Positions 13,120 through 23,741 of a stretch of DNA of 64,000 nt are shown piece by piece (the stretch's first letter is position 1; the number at the start of each line of letters is the position of its first letter). The notes under the pieces are model-generated. The model worked only from the letters and a program-made list of their open reading frames with translations, was not told the origin of the DNA and ran no database searches. Origin of the DNA: Eudorina sp. 2006-703-Eu-15 (Eukaryota > Chlorophyta > Chlorophyceae > Chlamydomonadales > Volvocaceae). The stretch spans positions 219,627 through 283,626 of the forward strand of contig BDSI01000131.1 in the NCBI GenBank assembly GCA_003117195.1, in the 5' to 3' direction. The position numbers and the translations under genes are program-made.

Positions 13120-13680
13120 CTAAGCCTCGACCTGCGCGGGGTCGATCCCCTGCGAAGTGCAGGTGGGGCAAACCCAAGTTCCCTCTGGGATGTGAGTTAG
13201 TGGCGGCTTGAGACAGTAGGTGTGCCAGCCAGATCCGCAGCTGTCACACAGCAACATCCACTCCCCCCCAGACGGGGAACGACACACTTGGCAGGGCAAC
13301 GTGGCGGATGGCCGTGCCAGACGCGGGTCAACAGTTTCATCCCTAATTGGCAGGTGGCAAGGGGCACAATCCTTGACATGGGACTTGAGCGTCAACCCAT
13401 CCTGCCCCTGGAGAACCAGGACGCCGGTGGGCCGCACCTCAATGACTCGCAGGATGGTAGGTCGGGCAGCAACGTCCAGGGAAGTTTGGGACGCAGTGTT
13501 ACGATAATACACATAATCCCCCACCTCAAACTCGCGCATTTTCGGATGGTAACCACCCCCACGAAGGGCAGCGTACCGAAGCGTGTCCCTGTGCTGCGCT
13601 ATCAGCAGGTTATCCCCAGCAATGGAGATGCGCTGCCGCATGGCCTCCCCTCGTGAGAGAAGCGAAGAAGCAGCAAGCAA
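13120..13680 (-). CDS. Gypsy integrase C-terminus with PHD finger
   Basis: Continues the integrase after a one-base frame change near 13685, inside a CTTGCTTGCTG repeat. It first encodes an integrase C-terminal barrel (FEVGDYVYYRN, VLVLQGQDG). A C4HC3 PHD finger follows at about residues 133-178: CQVC, then CDSC, then HTYC, then WVCPTC, with the conserved W before the last cysteine pair. PHD fingers bind histone H3 tails, so here the module would be expected to guide integration or read chromatin, the role chromodomains play in chromoviruses. The ORF ends at TAG 13120-13122. Confidence 0.8.
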   Translation of the reverse strand: MLAASSLLSRGEAMRQRISIAGDNLLIAQHRDTLRYAALRGGGYHPKMREFEVGDYVYYRNTASQTSLDVAARPTILRVIEVRPTGVLVLQGQDGLTLKSHVKDCAPCHLPIRDETVDPRLARPSATLPCQVCRSPSGGEWMLLCDSCGSGWHTYCLKPPLTHIPEGTWVCPTCTSQGIDPAQVEA

Positions 13681-16056
13681 GCTCAGGGTTGTCGAACGAA
13701 ATGTGCTCAGCGAAACGCGGTTTTATGGCAGGAGGTATAGTGGGCTCCACACCATGCATGATCAGGTATGGGCTAAAACCAGTGGATTGGTGAACAGAGC
13801 AGTTATACCCCAACATAACGTAGGGCAAAAGCTCATCCCAGTCCTTGCCTTTGGCACGCTGGCGGGCCATGCGACGCAGCGCCCTCTTGCAGGTCTGGAC
13901 TACACGCTCAGCTAAGCCATTCGCCTGTGGGTGGTTGGGAGAAGTCTCCCGGTGGTCTATCAGACAGTTGAGCAACAGTGAAGAAAACACGCCCTTCCAT
14001 TCACTACCCTGGTCGGTACACACCTCAGCACAGGCACCGTAGCGACCCAGAATGTGGTGGAGGAATGCGGAAGCCGTACGATCAGCCTCCTTATCGGGTA
14101 ATGGCACAAAAACGGCGTACTTTAAGAAATGCTCTACGCAAATTATCACGTAGACATTTCCGGAATTGGTGCGAGTAAAAGGACCACACAGGTCGACACC
14201 CCAACGATAGAACAAGCCTTGCACCGGCAACGGATGCAGGTCAGGTGATGGTGCAGAAAAGGACGTGTTAACTCGATCACAGTGCTCACAGTGCTTGACG
14301 AGGTTTACCACATCCCGGTAGACGCCATGCCACCAGTGACGGGTAAGAAGCAACGCAACGGTGCGACGCACGCCAAGATGACCCGTCTCCTCATGCGTGC
14401 GTTTAATGAGCTCCACACGATCGGACGGTTTCGGGACAAGACGAATTTTGGAATCGTTGAAGATACGATACAACTCACCCCCTTGCATGCGATAGGGCCG
14501 AACCCGCCATACCACACGTCTCTGTTCTGAAAGGGGCAAGTCTGGCAAATGCGCGCCTGTACGGAGGAGGTGCATAGATGCCTCATCCTCCCAAATGTCA
14601 GGCCAACGTGCCTGGGATCCCGAAGAGTCTTCCTGCTCCGCTTGGGCAGCCGCAGCAAACACCACGGGCCAAGGAGAGACAGGTTCACAGGGAAACAATG
14701 GATATGCCAAACCATGCACAGGCTCCGGCACGATGGGTGAAGAGTCAGCCGCGGCACAAGCCGCTGCGACTTCGTGAAGTGAAGTGTTGGAAAGCGCACG
14801 ACAAAGAGCTAACACACCCACAGTGGACGTTAAATCGGGAGCCAGGCCCAGGACACGGCGTCGCTGTGCCTCGCTCACCTCGGATGCTTCTGTGGCATCG
14901 TCCGAATATCCCATAGCCCTAGAACACTCAGTGAGCGTGAGGCTCCCCAAGTCTGGCTCACACGGGTCAGAGACAAGTTCAAACAATTGCTGCAACTCTG
15001 GGCGACTCAAACTAGGTGCGACACACAGAGGCTCACCCACTTTGTTGCGGGGAAAAGTGCCCGGTGGGTCAGGAGCCCGAGCGACCCTCACCGTACGACC
15101 AGCAGACAGGACGTCCTGAAGCATAGCCGCAGCAGGCGGCTGCACATGAGAGACCACCGCTGCAAGAGGCTGCTGCGCAGAAAGGTTCGTCCAGTGTGCT
15201 GAGACGCGGTGAGCAAGGGAGCCAAACTGAACTGCATCGAAGACAACAGGATCGCCCAAGGCAGTGCTGACACGCTGCTGGGCAGCACACGCATTCTTCC
15301 ATGACTCACGCGGCTGCTCACAAACGAAGAAATAGGCGGGAGCGCGACGCTGAACGCGCTGCAAGGTCTGCACAATGCGAACCAGATGATCAATGACGCA
15401 GGCGTCAGAGGAAAGTGAACCCGTATCCTTACCCACGTCCTGCCAACACCAGCTGGCGCAAACCACCCACTGAGAACCGTCGCATGCCCCCGCAGCCATA
15501 AGGGAATCCTCGGTAACCATGCGAGGGTCGAGGGGCAGATCCAGCCAAACGCGCTTGTAGGAGTCAGGTGAGAACTGGGCTGGGTACTCGGCGCTGAGCT
15601 TGTCGAGTCTCGCCGAGATGATCTGAGCTGCTGCCGGGTCTGGCTCAGACGAGATGTACCGGTTGACCCTTACCCCACACCTGAGCAGAGCCTCGAGTCC
15701 CGTGCACATACCCCCCAAGGGCTCATAGACAGTTATACCCTTGCCCAGGGCTTGAGAAAAGAACGCCCGGGGAACGTCAAGTGATGCATTGGAAAGGAGA
15801 TCAGGGTTAGCGCGACTGGCCGTGCGAACCCACTTGACAGCAGCCGCATGGATAGCATCACGTCGCTCCCTGACCAAATCTGGTTCCTTAGTAGGGGGCA
15901 TGTCCACTAGATCGGAAGGCAAGCCCAAATTGCCCGAGAGAAACTGGTCGGGGACAAAGCAGAATTCGTCAGAGAACTTAGCATGAGGGACATGCGAAGC
16001 TAGGGCCGTGAGTACGGCAGTGCAGTCTTGCGCGGCATGTGAAAGGGTAGCCGCGA
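13610..16056 (-). CDS. Gypsy pol middle part: C5-DNA-methyltransferase-like domain followed by integrase
   Basis: Open from the MITE border (16056) to TAA at 13610. Residues are counted from 15928. Residues 60-380 resemble cytosine-C5 methyltransferases: motif I YEPLGGMCTGLEALL (68-82), motif II SEPD (94-97), a motif IV counterpart SWCWQD (159-164), a motif VI counterpart FVCEQP (201-206), motif VIII FGSLAHR (235-241), motif IX LTLTECSRAMGY (330-341), and a motif X-like RRRVLG. The normal Pro-Cys of motif IV is replaced by Cys-Trp and ENV by EQP, so activity is doubtful. The integrase follows: zinc-binding HEETGH and CEHC (512-550), then a catalytic core with GVDLCGP (D579), CTDQGSEW (D639) and NGLAE (E674). 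The frame continues from RNase H across the MITE once the insert and one target duplication are ignored. Confidence 0.85.
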
Positions 16057-16064
16057 CACGGCGC

Positions 16065-16465
16065 CAGGGTGGCTATCTTAAGATATAAATATCTATTCGG
16101 CCGAAAAACTTCTGAAATTTTAGATACTTTTGGCCTGCCAAAACATGGAGTTTAAGGTACTTTGACCCCTCGAGTGGGACATGATATCTTCCCGTTGACA
16201 TATACTCGGACGAGTGATGGGGTCCCCGATATCTCCCACCCGGGGTCGGTTCTCGTCGTCTGCAGTCATCTATGGCTAGGTGATGTACTTATGGGTTCGG
16301 ATCGTGGAAGTTCTCCATCAATGTTGCGCCCTGTCCGCTGCCCTCTGTAGATACTTCGGGCCGTTTCCAGTTAGAAATATCTCCCCATAGACAGATACTT
16401 TCAGCGTTTCGAAGCCAGGTGTATCTCTGGCCGTAGATACTCCCAAAAATAAGATAGCCACCCTG
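16065..16465. mobile_element. hAT-type MITE inserted in Gypsy pol
   Basis: A 401-bp insert with perfect 16-bp terminal inverted repeats, CAGGGTGGCTATCTTA at 16065-16080 and its complement at 16450-16465. It is flanked by an 8-bp target duplication CACGGCGC at 16057-16064 and 16466-16473. An 8-bp duplication with CAGGG-type termini is characteristic of the hAT superfamily. There is no coding capacity, so it must have been moved by a transposase elsewhere. Removing it and one duplication rejoins the RNase H and methyltransferase frames of pol without a stop. Confidence 0.9.
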
Positions 16466-16473
16466 CACGGCGC

Positions 16474-16982
16474 ACACCGGCCACCTCCTCCTCATCCAAC
16501 CTGGCACCAGTGTTGTCTGCCGACGAAGACTCAGGATGCCTAGACAGCACATCCGCATTCTGATGCTTGAGGCCCGGGCGGTGAATAACGTCAAAGTCGT
16601 ATTCTTGCAAGACAAGGGCGAACCGGGCGTACTGGCCCGTGAGCCCATCCGCGCTCATAAGGTAAGTCAACGGTTGGTGGTCCGTAACAAGACTAAACTT
16701 GGGACTGCCCAGCAAGTGATGCCTAAACATTTTCACAGCCCAAACTGCGGCGAGCATCTCACCTTTGTAGCTGCTGTAGTTCCGCTCGTGTTTATTAAGA
16801 GATCGGCTGATACAGGCACACATGTACTCATTGCCCTCTTCATCCAACTGTCCCAACACGGCACCCAACCCCTTATTGGAGAAGTCGGTGTGCAGGATGA
16901 GGGGTTTCGAATAGTCAATAGAGCGCAGGACGAGACCCTCTTTCGCAACAAGTAGGGGGTCGGCTTCCTTGAAGCCGGAAAA
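16474..16982 (-). CDS. Gypsy RNase H domain of pol
   Basis: RNase H of the retrotransposon, which degrades the RNA strand during reverse transcription. Reading on the minus strand from about 16960: LILHTDFSNKGLGAVLGQLD (first catalytic Asp), CACISRSLNKHERNYSSYKG followed by EMLAAVWAVK (catalytic Glu), FSLVTDHQPLTYL (catalytic Asp), then a tether ending HQNADVLSRHPES, the usual DxLSR ending of Ty3/Gypsy RNase H. It is separated from RT by the 1.3-kb TIR insert (16983-18278). A linker (DEEEVAGVRR) runs in frame to the MITE border at 16474. Confidence 0.9.
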
Positions 16983-18278
16983 GGGCGGGGCCCCCTACAA
17001 TCCGTACAGGTCGCTTGCTTTACAACGAAAACTCTATTACCGCGCAAGAGTATGAGAGAGTGAAAGGGTGCCATTGAGGGTGTCGTTGATGTTGAAGGTG
17101 GATCGGCGTGTATAGATTCAGCAAGCTCAAGCAGGTAGGTAGCCCCGAAACCAACCTGCAGTACACGGCGGTCATGGCATCTGCATTATCACTATCGTAA
17201 CGCTAGTCGCCTCTGCACTACCACATCCGTCTGTCAAGCAGATGATCACAAATCAAGCTTGAAGCATTCTGGCCGTGAAACTGTCGTTGTTTGGTCCGTC
17301 GGCAAGCTTGCAACCCTTCTGCTGCACGCGTGCAGCAGACGTGAACCTTTAAAGTTTGCTACAATAGTTACATAGCAATGTAAAGCAAAAGCAGGGTGCA
17401 AAAAAGTCGCGGTGAGAGCCGGACTTCGGGCCATCGAAACTGGAGAACTCCTTGGTACTCGGTATGCTATCCCTTTGCATCTTGAAACTTTGATTCAATA
17501 CATAATGTTGAATTGTATTCATCTGGCAAAACAGAAAGGCAAATCTTGGTGTTGGTGGCATCTTGATGTTCAAACATCAGAACACTATGGAAGTTCAATT
17601 TAGCACGCGCCACCTGCCCCTAATCCAAGTATTCATCACGCGGCACCTGTTGCAACAAACATGAGCGCGAGAGGCGTTGGGTGAATGTTGACTCGGGTCC
17701 ATGGAGACCGCGGAGCTTTACTTTGACCGTTTGTGCGCAAAGAATTTTTTTCAGCCAAACCAAAGTTACCTTGCAATAGAGGACAATTAATATGACAAAC
17801 ATAGCGAATTAGTTTAGCGGATAATGAACGTTTTGCCGTTACCGGACACACGGACACACGGACACACGGACACACGGACACACGGACACACACACGGACA
17901 CACGGACACACGGACACACGGACACACGGACACACGGACACACGGACACACGGACACACGGACACACGGACACACGGACACACGGACACACGGACACACG
18001 GACACACGGACACACGGACACACGGACACACGGACACACGGACACACGGACACACGGACACACGGACACACGGACACACGGACACACACGGACACACGGA
18101 CACACGGACACACGGACACACGGACACACGGACACACGGACACACGGACACACGGACACACGGACACACGGACACACGGACACACGGACACACGGACACA
18201 CGGACACACGGACACACGGACATGGGCAATCCTAGGGGGCGGGGCCCCCCGAACGCGCTTCACGCTGGGGCCCCGCCC
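16983..18278. mobile_element. 1.3-kb TIR element with an internal minisatellite, inserted between RT and RNase H
   Basis: The insert is bounded by inverted GGGCGGGGCCCC (16983-16994) and its complement (18267-18278) and flanked by AAAA on both sides (16979-16982, 18279-18282), a likely 4-bp target duplication. It splits the RT and RNase H parts of one pol frame. A second copy of the G/C terminal motif lies inside at about 18234-18246. Between 16995 and 17842 no protein is recognised. From 17843 to 18222 the element is almost wholly CACGGACA repeats. No superfamily could be assigned. Confidence 0.65.
17843..18222. repeat. CACGGACA octanucleotide minisatellite
   Basis: About 46 near-perfect head-to-tail copies of an 8-bp unit, with single short units at about 17887 and 18085. 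It is open in several frames, on the minus strand as an RVSVCPCV repeat, which artificially extends the RT ORF. There are no spacers, so it is not a CRISPR array. Confidence 0.97.
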
Positions 18279-20564
18279 AAAAACAGCTTTGAGGGCCATG
18301 AAGGCAGCCTCCTGAGCCGGACCCCAGACCCATGGTTGATCCTTTTTGAGCAGCATGGTAAGATCTGACGTCAGCTGGCTTATATTCGGGATATAGCACC
18401 TGTAGTAATTGATAAATCCCAGGTGCGCCCGAAGATCGGAAACGTTGCGTGGAGTGGGCAGGTTTAGGATGGCTGAAACCTTGGCGTGATGGGGGCTAAT
18501 GCCTACGGCGCTCAGGTTGTGACCCAAGTACTCTATGACGTCAGCCCCAAATATGGACTTGTCCGGATGGGCGCGTAAACCACATGAGTGGAGCGCTTCC
18601 AGGACAGCGGTAACATGCTGAACATGCTCCTCCGGAGAGTTGCTGAAAATGAGCACGTCGTCAATGTACGCACGGGCACAGTGATCCAAACCCGCCTTGG
18701 CAAGCTCGTAATCCATAACCCGTTGGAATTTAGCAGAGGCATTTTTCAGCCCGTACGGCATGCGCAAGTACATCATTAATTTGTTTCCCACCCAGTACGA
18801 GGTCTTGGCTTGGTCCTCTGGCGCTATGGGGATCTGCAAAAACCCCTGACGCAGATCCAACTTCGAGAACACTTTCGCCTTAGCGCACTGGTGAAAGATG
18901 TCTTCAGGACGATGCAAGCCGTACCTGTCCGCTCGCGTGTGCTTGTTGACAGGTCGGTAGTCCTGTGCCATGCGGTGATCCGTCCACATGCCGGTGTCCG
19001 GATCTTTCTTGGCGGCTATGACAGGATTGACGGCGCACACAGTTGCACCTTTGTGCTCTTGCACGATCCCGGCCTTAACCAGCTCCGCCGTTTTCTGCAC
19101 TATTACCTCCTTTTCCTTCGGCGAATACCGGCGCGGCGGCTGAACAATGGGCCTATCCGTGTCCAAATCTAGGGTGAACGGACCCTGATCACCAGAATAC
19201 CCCGGTAGCTCCTCCATGCTATAAACCAACGACTTGCCCTTGCGCGCACGTACGGCACTGCGAAGGGAATGAGAAGTATGGGAATCAAACAGGGAGCTAT
19301 TCCCCCAGATCCAACCCCCGTCACTATCCTTCTCGTAGCGTTGGTAGGCGGCGGCAGCAGACTGACCCTCCGGGGTAAATGACCCAACACTAGCCAGGGC
19401 GACTGCGTGACCCCGGGTTTCCCACTGAGTGTAATCGCCCGGGTCCCCCTCAGCCCAGGGGTCGTAGCCAAAACCGCAGCCAGAGGAAATGCGAACACCC
19501 CCATGCTGTAACAGGATGCCGCTAGAGGTGACAACGTTAGACGATATTGTTGCTAGATCAGAATTGAGTACGGCACCGTGCATGGCGCCGGCTCCGGCAG
19601 CTAATGTTAGCAAGAGGCTGGCTACCAAAGCGAATGATGCGAAGCTGAACCACGTGCGTGCTGGAGGCCCACTAACCCTGGATGGTGGGCGCACCCGGCG
19701 ACCAAGCTTCCTTTTTCCCTTGCGCTCGCGGGACTCCACTACTGGCGGTGTGACAGCTGGTGCACGGGTGGCCTCGCAGGCAGACTCCACCAGGCGGTCC
19801 AGAACCATGCCCACGGGCTTGCATGCCATGCAGACAAGAGATGGTGCCGTGGTGACCGTGGAGACAAGGGCAGTGAGCAGATACATAATGACCCGCTTCC
19901 AGAGACCCCAGCTGAGCACACTCTCAGGCGGCTGGCTGGTGGCCTTGCCCTTCGTTGGCTGTTCCGTAACCGTGTGGCTGGCGCGCGCCCCTTCCTTACC
20001 TTCGCTGCGCGATGGTGAGGCGTCGGCAGTCGATCCTCCGGGATCAGCTGAGTGCACGCTTGAGTGCGTGGTCGCGGCTGCCTCGCTAGTCACGGGAGGT
20101 GCGCTGGCGTGAATGGGCGGCGCGGCCTCGCCGAGAGCGGAATGCATGGGCTCCGTGGCCTTGCTGACAGCGCAGTATGGCTCCCCCCCCAGATCGGAGC
20201 CGGGCGGAGACGAGCTGCTGATGGCGCTGACTACGCTGACGCATGCGACGGCCATGTGAGCCATCTTGCCGTTTTTACCAATGACCGGCTGCATAGGGAT
20301 AGTGACCCGATATTCGGGATGCTCGACTAAGTTTGGATGGAAGTGCAGGCGAGGCGTAGGGTACGAGTCAATGCCGTACACAATGACACAGGCAGCAGGC
20401 GCCGGTGGGGCAGCAGTCTCAGCCATCTGCGCACATGCCGGCGGTGGAGCGGTCTGCGGGCGCCTGGAGCCAGAAGCAGCGCTTTTGTGGGCGCCCGCGG
20501 CCACAATGGCCGCTGACAGGCCCGAGTGCACCGCCAGCCACCCAGCCCCGCACCGCAGCTTCAC
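18279..20564 (-). CDS. Gypsy pol 5' part: membrane-segment N-terminus and reverse transcriptase
   Basis: ATG at 20562-20564; the true frame runs to the TIR insert at 18278. The RT domain covers about residues 480-755: [33 protein letters not shown], catalytic YIDD (633-636), and thumb residues through LGHNLSAVG and [15 protein letters not shown]. Upstream there is no recognisable capsid, zinc knuckle or protease. Instead there is a Pro/Ala/Ser-rich stretch and two hydrophobic segments at about residues 224-245 ([13 protein letters not shown]) and 306-325 ([20 protein letters not shown]), separated by a basic linker ([12 protein letters not shown]). These look like transmembrane helices and are unusual before an RT. 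Gag may be in a lost 5' part. Confidence 0.85.
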
Positions 20565-21161
20565 CCGCGGCTTGGGCAGCAGGCTGCCCCCGTCGGCTCA
20601 AGTAGCTTGAGGCAGGCACTCGGCTGCGACCCGGGCCGCTGGCCAGGGTGGCAGGACCGCATGCAACGTCCACCCCAATAATGGTGCCGCTGTCAGGGTG
20701 TGGTGGGAGGACCTGCCCCAACCGGCCGAGCTGAGTGGGACTGGAGACCCTTGCTTCCCCTATGGCCTCCACACAGGGGTGCCCGCCTGGGCCCCCTGCC
20801 AGCGGGCCTGGGAGGGGGGTATAGGAAATTGGTAGACAATTTCAAACTGTGCTGCTGCCAGAGTGAAACGGGGCCATCGCTGGCTCCCGCTGTCCCGCGT
20901 ACTAGAGAAGGTTATACTACGGGGCCCGGACAAATCTACATCGTGTTAGAACCAAGCAAAACCTGTAGGCGTTCCCGAATCATTGCCATGACAATGAGTC
21001 CCTGACGGCGTTGCACTAAGAACAGCTGGGGCCAGAAGAACAGTTGTTGGGCACACTGCAGGTCAAGTTGACGACCAGGGTATTGTTGGGTTATGAGGGT
21101 ATGCATTAGCACAGCAACATTTGCGACAAAATCATGAACGTCAGTAATGATGCATTGCAAC
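20565..21161 (-). other. Unassigned segment with a short unrecognised ORF (20936-21160, minus)
   Basis: Lies between the two retrotransposons. On the minus strand 20936-21160 encodes 74 residues (DVHDFVANVAVLMHTLI, later FFWPQLFLVQRRQG), open right up to the chromovirus LTR border at 21161/21162. It could therefore be the tail of a gene cut by that insertion. No family is recognised. The rest (20565-20935) is GC-rich, and no LTR matching 11494-12064 is seen. Confidence 0.35.
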
Positions 21162-21483
21162 TGTAACGCGGATGTTACGGACGGGGTCTAGGGTTTGCGG
21201 GACCGTAGGCCTTGCCTATTTAGGATCACCTTCAAGACACCTTCCACTACGGGGCGTACGTCGTGGTAGGGTTTATGGTATCACGCGCTACATGCCGTAG
21301 TACGGCACTAGGCCTGAGCGAGGGCCTAGGCGCATAAAGGCTCGCACGGGTAGGGCGGGTGCCGTCGCTATTACGCCAAGCGACTGAGGATCGTTTCCTC
21401 ACTACGCCAAGACTACTAGACTCTGATCCTACGCTTCCGCAGTGGTTACACTTGTACGCTAAGTACCCACACGCGTCGTTACA
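21162..21483 (+). repeat. 5' LTR of the chromovirus
   Basis: Starts TGTAACGCGG and ends CGTTACA, giving TGTAAC/GTTACA termini. From ggaccgtaggcc onward it matches the 3' LTR at 33658-34056 with few changes. It lacks about 77 bases near its start that the 3' LTR has, and carries ggggtctagggtttgc there instead. Confidence 0.93.
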
Positions 21484-21484
21484 G

Positions 21485-21500
21485 TGGTATCCTACGACCA
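21485..21500 (+). other. Candidate primer-binding site
   Basis: TGGTATCCTACGACCA starts one base after the 5' LTR. It begins TGG, complementary to a tRNA CCA end, and TGGTATC is also the start of the initiator-Met type PBS of many plant elements. The matching tRNA was not identified. Confidence 0.45.
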
Positions 21501-21545
21501 ACTAGAGTCTTTTCCATTTTATTTTTAAGTGCTAGAGAAAAAAAA

Positions 21546-23741
21546 ATGCCGCCCAAGCCTAATGCCACTCTGCCTGCCAAGCCAGCCCCAGTGCCGGGAC
21601 TGGACTCGGACACGGAGGTCGATCTGGCGACCGAAAAGGTGGCGCAGGGCGCCAAGACCCAGTCGGTGGGTCGCAAGGGAACGGGCTCGAAGGTCGAGCA
21701 TAAGTTAAAGATGCTTCAGAAGGCTTTGTCGTTGCCGGAGCTCTATAAGAGGGCTGCCGCTCGCACCGGGAAGAAGAAGTCGGGACCGAAGAAAATGCCT
21801 GTTAAGAAGGGTCCCATTGCGCGGCAGAAGATAGGTAATAAGACCTATTTCAACAGCGATGAGGAGATGGAAGCCGTTACCGGCAAGAAACCGGTCGCTA
21901 CGGGCACTGCCGTTGTTGATGCGAAGCGCGCCCTGGCTGTTCCGACATCCTCTGATTCGCTGTCCAGCTCGTCTTCTTCCCTCGAAACTTCTGACGATGA
22001 TGACGATGCCCCTCTGCCGCGGACGGCCGCCCGACAGGCTGACAGCTCGCTCGCCAACGAGTTGGCGAACACGGGTCTCACGGAGAAGGCCCCGGCTGTC
22101 AACGGTGCTGGACCAGCCGGCGAGGGCACGGCTGGCGCTCGTGCGACCACTGCCGCTCCGGACAACGGTGCGGCGGCGGGCGCCAATGCGCCGGTCACCA
22201 TGGAAATGATATGGCAGATGCTGCAGGCCCAGCAGCGGCTGATCGACCGGACAGATAAGTTGGAATCGATGACGGCGAACACGGTGGATCTGGTCGGCAC
22301 GTTGGTTACCAAGACCACCGACCTGCAGGCGGACTTCAAGCGCCTCACCCGGCAGGTTGGTCAGCTGGCCAGTCCCCCGCCGCGCCGGGGGCGCTCGCCG
22401 ACAACCTCCAGCTCGTCGGAATCCGGTCAGGCGTCTGACTCATCTTCTGAGTCGGAGCGCCGCAAGAACAAGCAGCAGCGCCGCCGGGAGAACAAACGCC
22501 AGAGGAAGGCGGACTAGGCGGACGCCGCCGCCAAGGAGAAGGTCGATGCCCTGCGGATGGAGCAGGCGCAGCTACAGCAAGACCGGATGGCGGTCGACGC
22601 CAAGCCAGCGCCGGAGCGCCCGCAGATGGTTCCCATGGCACCGGGCGCCGCAGCTTTAGTGCCCGCGGCGCAGGCCACCCCAGGTGGTGGGCCAACCGAC
22701 TCTCCTGGCGCCGGCTCTGTCCCCGCAACACGAATCCCGCACCAGCCGGCCGTGGCGCCCATCAAGGAGATGGTGGCCCGCTTTATGGAAGCAATGCAAG
22801 GTTCCCCACTTCCTTTCTCGGAGCTTGCTAACCTGACGCGCGAGGCCGTCGCGGGTGCCCTGGGGAAGGAGCGCTTGGACCCGAAGGAGACCGGAATAGT
22901 CGCGGTGGAGATGATGCGGCACTTGAACGATCGCCGCGCTCCGACGGAAGCTGGGCCTTCCAACCCAGGTGGGCAGTCGTGGGCAATGGTGGCGCAGCGG
23001 CCAGCACAAGTCACGGGAGCTGAGCCGACTGCCGGGCAGCAGGGTTCCGAGGTGAGCATAGGTCACCGTCGCTTGCCTAACCCCGTGAAGTTTCACGGGA
23101 AGGTCGATACCCATATTTCGTGCACTCAGACTTGGTTCGATACGCTCGTGCAGTACATGCAAGCGTCGGGATTAGAACCAACGAAGCATTTTGCCTTCTG
23201 GCTGACGGGTCGTGCACAGGAATGGGGGCAAGCACTTCTGAAAATGTATGCTGATAAGGGCGAGCAGCTTACTTTGCCTGCTTTGCGTGCTGCATTCCTT
23301 TTGCAATATGGGGATGTACGGCGGCATACAGCCAATGAAGTACGGGAACGCCTGTTTGAAGGCAAGCATAATATGAAATCAGGGGAACGTGTGCAGGAAT
23401 ACACACAGCGTTTCCGTGATGTCATCCGTGATGCACGGGATATGTCACAGGGTGAAATGATTGCATGGTTCGTGCACGGGTTACCCACGGCAATGCGAAA
23501 GGCATGTGTTACGGATGCGAACGGCCGGGATTGGAAATCACTCGATGACTTGATTGAGTACGCCACCGGTCAAGAAATTCGCTCTCATGTTGCCGCCCTT
23601 AAGAGTATGGCTGCCACGCTTAACTTTGTCAAAACCCCCCGCTCCAAAACCCTGCGCAAGCAGAAACTGGAAGCAAGTCTGATGGCGGCAGCAAGCCGCC
23701 GGTCATGTGCTACGGTTGTGGACACATGGTCCAAGACTTGA
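21546..23741 (+). pseudogene. Chromovirus gag (interrupted by TAG)
   Basis: Gag packages the element RNA. The ATG at 21546 opens a basic, Ser/Lys-rich N-terminal region with acidic and Ser runs. TAG at 22515-22517 interrupts it, and the same frame then continues (KEKVDALRMEQAQLQQDR). The capsid-like core lies at about 23070-23600: LPNPVKFHGK, WLTGRAQEWGQALL, FLLQYGD, VQEYTQRFRDVI, WFVHGLP, a typical retrotransposon gag fold region. The frame then drifts near 23690, and a zinc-finger-like motif continues in another frame. Confidence 0.82.

Larger units (their letters stand above)
11494..20564 (-). mobile_element. Ty3/Gypsy LTR retrotransposon with methyltransferase-like and PHD domains, carrying two nested insertions
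   Basis: Read on the minus strand, pol domains follow the Ty3/Gypsy order: reverse transcriptase (about 18290-19130), RNase H (about 16500-16980), C5-methyltransferase-like (about 14790-15751), integrase (about 13680-14400), PHD finger (about 13147-13284), Tudor-like segment (about 12880-13010). The order RT, RNase H, integrase excludes copia. A putative 3' LTR lies at 11494-12064. No matching 5' LTR is visible upstream of 20564, where a second retrotransposon begins at 21162, so the 5' end is probably lost. A TIR element (16983-18278) and a hAT-type MITE (16065-16465) interrupt pol. One frameshift (about 13685) and one in-frame TAG (13120-13122) are also present. Confidence 0.9.

Noticed and set aside
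17814..18229. ORFs of RVSVCPCV or GHTDTRTH repeats, or a CRISPR-like array
   Set aside because: The 8-bp tandem repeat has no spacers, and the reading is a repeat artefact that falsely extends the RT ORF.
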